Part shown: piece after piece, positions 57,801 to 63,800 of the stretch
How the letters are laid out: each line of letters starts with the position of its first letter
Numbering within the stretch: the stretch's first letter is position 1
From: an uncultured Clostridia bacterium
Lineage (GTDB): Bacteria; Bacillota; Clostridia; UBA1381
NCBI GenBank assembly: GCA_947591315.1
Contig: CANQDD010000042.1
Coordinates: 1 to 64,000, forward strand
Direction: 5' to 3'
Length of the DNA: 64,000 bases
The notes under the pieces: model-generated
Seen by the model: only the letters and a program-made list of their open reading frames with translations
Told to the model about the DNA's origin: nothing
The model's database searches: none
Made by a program: the position numbers and the translations under genes

Positions 57801-60800
57801 GCGCTTAACCATGCTAAGCTGCGTCGGAGCCGCGCCGTATGACTGCGCTTTCTGCTCGTCAGCGCGATAGTCGTCCGTAACGGTACCGCCTTCGCCCACG
57901 TACTTGGAGCTGTACGCCGAACCGAACGCGTATGTCTCTCTGTTTATCGGCATCGTAATCGTAAGCGTGCTTACGTCGGTCTTGCCGACCTTAACTACCT
58001 GGTCGCTGCTCGTTATAACGAAGCTTGCGTTTTCGTCTGCGAATATATCCGCTATGTTGAGGCCGTCAAGGTGGTCAACGCCGTCTATTACGCCGACAAT
58101 TACCGGTGTCGAGGAATACGGAGTTTCTTCGGGATCTATACCAAGCTGACCGGTAGCCACCGTGTTGTTTTGGTACGTGGTTGTATTTGAACCCCACGCC
58201 CAGAGCTTGCCGGTTGAATCAAGAGCAATCGCGTGCGCTCTGCCTACGGCAATCTTCTTAATATATGTTCCTTCGTCTTCAAAGTCAAACTCTACCTGCG
58301 TCGGAACGATGTTCTTGCCTGTCGTTCCCTGACCGAGCTGACCGCTGTCGTTAGCGCCCCATGACCATACCGTGCCGTCCGCTTTGAGCGCAACTGTATA
58401 ACCGTCTCCGCTTTCCATCTTCGGAGCCGTTCTGTAAATGTTTTCGCTGTCGTAAATCGGACTGCCGTCGTCATTCGTACCCGTCTGTCTGTAAGCCTCG
58501 CCGAGTACTGTCACGTTCGCAACCGCCGTCATGCTTTCGTTATTTGCGCTGTTGGTGTACGTGATAAGCAGCTTTGTATCGCCGTACTTAATATTGTTGT
58601 CCTCATCTCTCCTGAGCGATACCTTGCCGTACTTAACATTCTCGACAACATTGCGCGAGCCGAGCAGCTTAACTGTATCTTCCTTGCTAAGGTTTTCAAC
58701 CTGTATAATATCATCGTTAAGCGTGCTGAACGAGAGCATGCCCGTCTTTTCCGTGTCAACCTGTATGTCAAGGCTGAAGGAGCGCATGTATACCGCGGGA
58801 ATTACGGCGTATTCCTTATCCGGTCCGAGAACTATGTCATAGTCGCCCAGAGCTATGTATTCTTCGTCAACATAACCCGGATATGTTCTGTCGGCGTTCA
58901 CACCGCCGTCTGTCACCATGAAGTTACCGAGCTGGCCCTTGTCGTCGCTGCCCCATGTGTATACGAGACCGTCGTCAACAAACGCGCCGGAGAACTGTCC
59001 GCCCGTTGCCGCGCCGATAATGTTTCTCTCCGCGGGTGTTGATGTAATACCGCCGTTTTCATCAGCCGTATAATACAAATCCTTTATGAGATACGCGGAG
59101 TTAAGCTTGTCAGGTCCGGAAACTCCGAGTTCTCCCTTGGCGTTTTCACCCCACGCGTACGCGTTAGCCATAGCCACCATGTTGGGAGCCTCTTCCGTAC
59201 CCTTGTTGACAGACTTACGGTCTATCGCGAGCATGTGGGTGTGTATTCCTTCATTATCCTCATAGTAGCCTATGGAGATGTTCGCTATATTGCGCAGGAA
59301 TTCGGGATGAACGTCATCGCTCTTGTTATCATAGCTGCCGCTTTCCATTCCGCTGTATTCGGGATCGTTAGCCCAGTTGTCCTTGGGATTCATGGTTACT
59401 TCCATCGGAACCTTTGAATACATCGGTTCATTCTGCTGCCAGTCGCTTTCGGCGGACTTCTTCGGTTTGTAGATACCCGTACCAAGCTGCATCGAGGAGT
59501 CGTCGCCCCAAGCGTATACCTGTCTGTTTCTGGTGTACTTAATCTGCTGATACGGCACGCCGCCGGAAACCACATACTGCGGTTTTCCGTTCTCGTCGTA
59601 AACAGGCTCGGACTTCGTGGAAATTGCCGCGAAGTTATATCCCTTACCGACAATTCTCGTTACGTCGGTGAGATATTCCGTCTTTTTCGTCGAATCAATC
59701 GCGTCTTTGTTTGTATCAATGAGGCTTACCATCGAAAGCTGCGTTTCAAATTCGTTATCGCTGTTTATACCCAGCTCGCCGCGTTTGTTGCCGCCGACGG
59801 TGTATACCATACCGTTCGCGAGAAGTACAGCCGTAGCCTCCTTGCTCGCAGCCGACATTACGACGTTCGTAATCGTGCTGTCTCCGGTACCCTTCATCTT
59901 CGCCGGTTCAAAATTCTCCGGCTCATAATCGCTTGTCGTGTAGCCTCTGCCAAGCTGTCCCTTATCGTTGCGTCCCCATGTGTATACCTCGCCTATAGCT
60001 GTTACCGCTACGGTGTGGTAAGCACCCGCTGACGCGTCTACTATCTGGTTGTCGATCTTGCCCTTGTTGATAATATCGTTTGTAAAGTTCTTATATAACT
60101 CTATCTGTACCGGACGGTCTACATACGGCGCAACTATCGGGCTTATACCAAGCTGTCCGTAGGAGTTGTCGCCCCATGCGTAAATGCGTCCGCTCTTGCC
60201 GACCGCGATAGCGTGCTTATCGCCGACCGAAATCGTAAGGATTTTTTCTATCGGTGACGAAATACCCTTAACCGCGTCGCTTGCGTTAGCGTAGTATCTG
60301 TCTATCTGTACCGGTATGGTAAGCTCTCCCTGCTTACTTCCCGAACCGAGAAGTCCGGTGTCGCCGGAATCGAAGGTATTATTACCCCATGACCATACAG
60401 TACCGTCCTTCTTCAGCGCTACCGCGAAGTCCTTACCGAACTGCATCTGCGGATACGTTATATCGTCCGTGATGATTACTCTCGCGAATACCGGCTGGCT
60501 TGTAATCTTGTTTATGGCTATAACTCTCGTCTCGCCCTCGCCTTCGCCGCGCAGCTGCGCTCTCGACGAGTCGCTGCCCGAAAGAACCGCTATACGCGCG
60601 ATCGTGTCGTCAAGCACCTTCCAGTCGAACGCGCCTACGTCGCCCTTAAGCTCATCATATACGGGGAACAGCTCTCCGCCCTGAACACGGATATCAGCCG
60701 TACCGCCCTTTCTTCTGATAATCGTAGGCTCACTCATCGACATGCTGGAGTTGCCCGCAACTACGGGAACCATCATGGTCGCCTGGCTCTTTATACCGAG

Positions 60801-63800
60801 CTGGTACTTGTTATCGTAGCCCCACAGGTACGCAACGCCCGTGCGCGAGATTGAAGCGATATGCTCTCCGTTTATAATCGCGGGTATCGAAACGATTGTG
60901 TCGAGGTAATCCATCGACGAATCGTTCTTGTATACGAGCATCGGCTTGTACTGGTCAACGTTCAGCGTTCTATTGCCGAGTACGCCGGAGTTGATGCCCG
61001 AATATCTGTTCGTACCCCACATATAAACGTTGTTGCCTTCAATATGATCCGCGTTGATAAACGTACCCGCCGTAAGCGCGCCGGAGAAGTGATCGCCAGC
61101 GAATACAGTGTAAACGTTATCCATTATGCCTGTCGGCTTGTCTGACACACCGTCGTTGTCCCATACGTGTACGAGCGCGGCATCCTTATTTGTCGGGAAG
61201 GAGAGAATTTCCTTCGCCTCGTGACCGTTAAGGTCTGTTGTGCCGTTGTCCGTACGCGTACCGGTCTTGTCAACCCTGTAGAACTTACCGTTCAGGTAAG
61301 CCACGCCGTTGCCGAGCACGCCGTTGGTGTTGTTGCCCCACGCGTAAACCTTATTTGCGAATACGTCGTTCGTATCCACGTCATGTGAGGTTGTTGTGCC
61401 GCTCACATCGCCCTGTTCCTTCGGAGCCTCTTTTTCCGTTACAACTGTTATTGTTGTATGACCGTCTCCGCCTCTCGTTACCGTCTTTGTTGTATGCGTC
61501 GTTGTAAGCGTCGTCTCGCTGCCGGCTGTGTCGCCTTCCTTATACGCCGCTGTCGAGCTCTTCGAGAATGTAGTCGTCGAGCCTTCCGAATCCGCTTCGG
61601 TCTTTGTAACCGTTCTCGCCGATACCGTCGTTACCGTATTCATTGACGTGCTTACCGTCTCGTCGAAGTAATCGCCGTTCAGCGCCGTCTGCTCAACATC
61701 GGTCGTAACCGTCGGATCGGCGTCAGGCGTCTCGCCGTATTCGGTAGAAGTCGTTACTGTCGTTCTTCTGTATTCCGTAACCGTTGACGCGCCGTCGACG
61801 TCACCCGGTAAGTAAGCGCGATCCTCTGTTACGGACGACGTGCTTACTACTCCGGCTTCTGCGTTGAGTATTTCCGTCTTCGTGGTTTCGGTTGTAATCT
61901 GACCGTTTACAGACAGCGTTACCGTTACTCGTACAGCCTCCTCCCTGGTGGTTGTCGTAACAATATCCTTTGTGGTCGTCGTGTAAACCTCAATGGTTGT
62001 TTCGGAATCCGTATCCGTCACATCCGCGTCTGTAACCGTCGTGGTTGTGGTTGTTGTCTTTGTTCTGTCGTCCCCTACTGTCGTTTCAACCTCTGTATTG
62101 GTTGTGGTTGTAGTCGTTTTTTCGTAATTGTATGTATTGATTATAACGTGGTTCGGGCCTAACGCGGCGTTTACGATACCCTTCATCGCGCCCGTTGTAT
62201 GGCTGCCGTCGCCGTCGAGCACAGGGAGAGCTATCGTTCTGTTGTACGCCGCCATATCCACGTTGTTCTGCGCGTTCCAAATTTCGCCGTTACCTAACTG
62301 ACCGTTGTCGTTGCTGCCCGCGATATACATTGTACCGTCGCGTCTTACAACGGCTATGTTTTTCTCGCCTATCACAACGTCAACCGCGTCGTCGATACCG
62401 TACATTCTTACCGGTCTTGCGCTGCTTGAGCTCTGTTCAAGCTCCGTAAGCTCGTCTTTTCCTATACCAAGCTGTCCGTAACGGTTTGAACCCCATACGT
62501 ATACGTTGCCGTTCTCCGTAATCGCCGCAGCCGTCGAGCCGGAAGCGAATACCTTTACAATCTTGCCCGTCGCATCCGAACCGAGTATACGTACTCCGTC
62601 GTCAAGCTTCGCGGTGCTGTCAGCCTTTGTATCGGCGTTCACTGGGTTGGAAGCCACGTCGCGCGCGTACTGCGGGCCGGAGAGATTACGTCCTACGGTC
62701 GAGTTTCTGCCAAGCTGACCTATACCCGCGTCGTTGCGTCCCCATGACCATACGTGACCGTCCTTATCGGCTGCGATTACGAAGTTGTCGCCCGCAGCTA
62801 CGGATACAATGCCGCTGAGCGGCTTGCCGCCTACCTTAAGCTGTCCCGCGCCGTCTATTACCGGTGCGTTTATCGTCTTTGTATTTGTAGATACCCCGAG
62901 CTGTCCCTTTGCGTTGTCTCCCCAGAGATATACGTATCCGCCGCTCGTGAGAGCCGCCGTGAACTGACCGCCCGTCACAATCATCGGCTGTACCGCCGTG
63001 TCGAGGTTGGACGTTTCGGGCAGCACGTTTACATCGAACAGCGCGTACTTATCGCTGTCCGTCTTTGATACAATAATTCTCGTCGAGCCGACAGCCGTGT
63101 ATGTGAGATCGCCCTCGCTCGTTATCTGTGCCACAGACGGATTGATTGAAGCCGCGTGGAACTGAGCGGTGGTATCATGCTTCTTGAACGCATTGAATAC
63201 GTCGTACGAGAAGCTGACCTTACCCCTTGACGTTCTCTCGAAGTAAGTTTCGTTGTCAATAAGGTTGAGCTTCGTCTTTATCGCGTTGTCGCTGCCTATA
63301 ACCGTTCCATCTTCGCCCGTTACGTTGATAACGCCCGAGTATACATCCACAAGCTCCGAGCTGCTTGTAAGCGTCGCGTCGCCGAGCTGTCCGCGCGAGT
63401 TGGAGCCGACGGTCTTTATCTCACCTTTCGTTGTGATAAATCCTGACATAGAGCCGTTCGCGCTTACCGCCGCCGCGAGTATATCGCTTACGCCGTCAAT
63501 CTGCTTGATTTCGGGTACATTCGGCTCGTCCGCGGCAAGCTTGCCGCCGCTGTTAGAGCCGACAGCCATAATCGAGCCGTCCTTCTGAACGAATATCGCC
63601 GCGTCGCCGTTCGTTACGTCTATCGTATTTTTGAGTATATCAAGCTTAGCGGGTGCGTACGATGCCGCCTCGCCTTCCGCCGGTGCGTTTACAGGTACCA
63701 AGCCGCTTTCGGTATTACCCCAAGCGTAGTACGCCGTATCGGTCGTGCCATGCGTTGTTGTGAGAGCGACCGCGTTGCCTTCACCCGCCGTTACCTCAAG

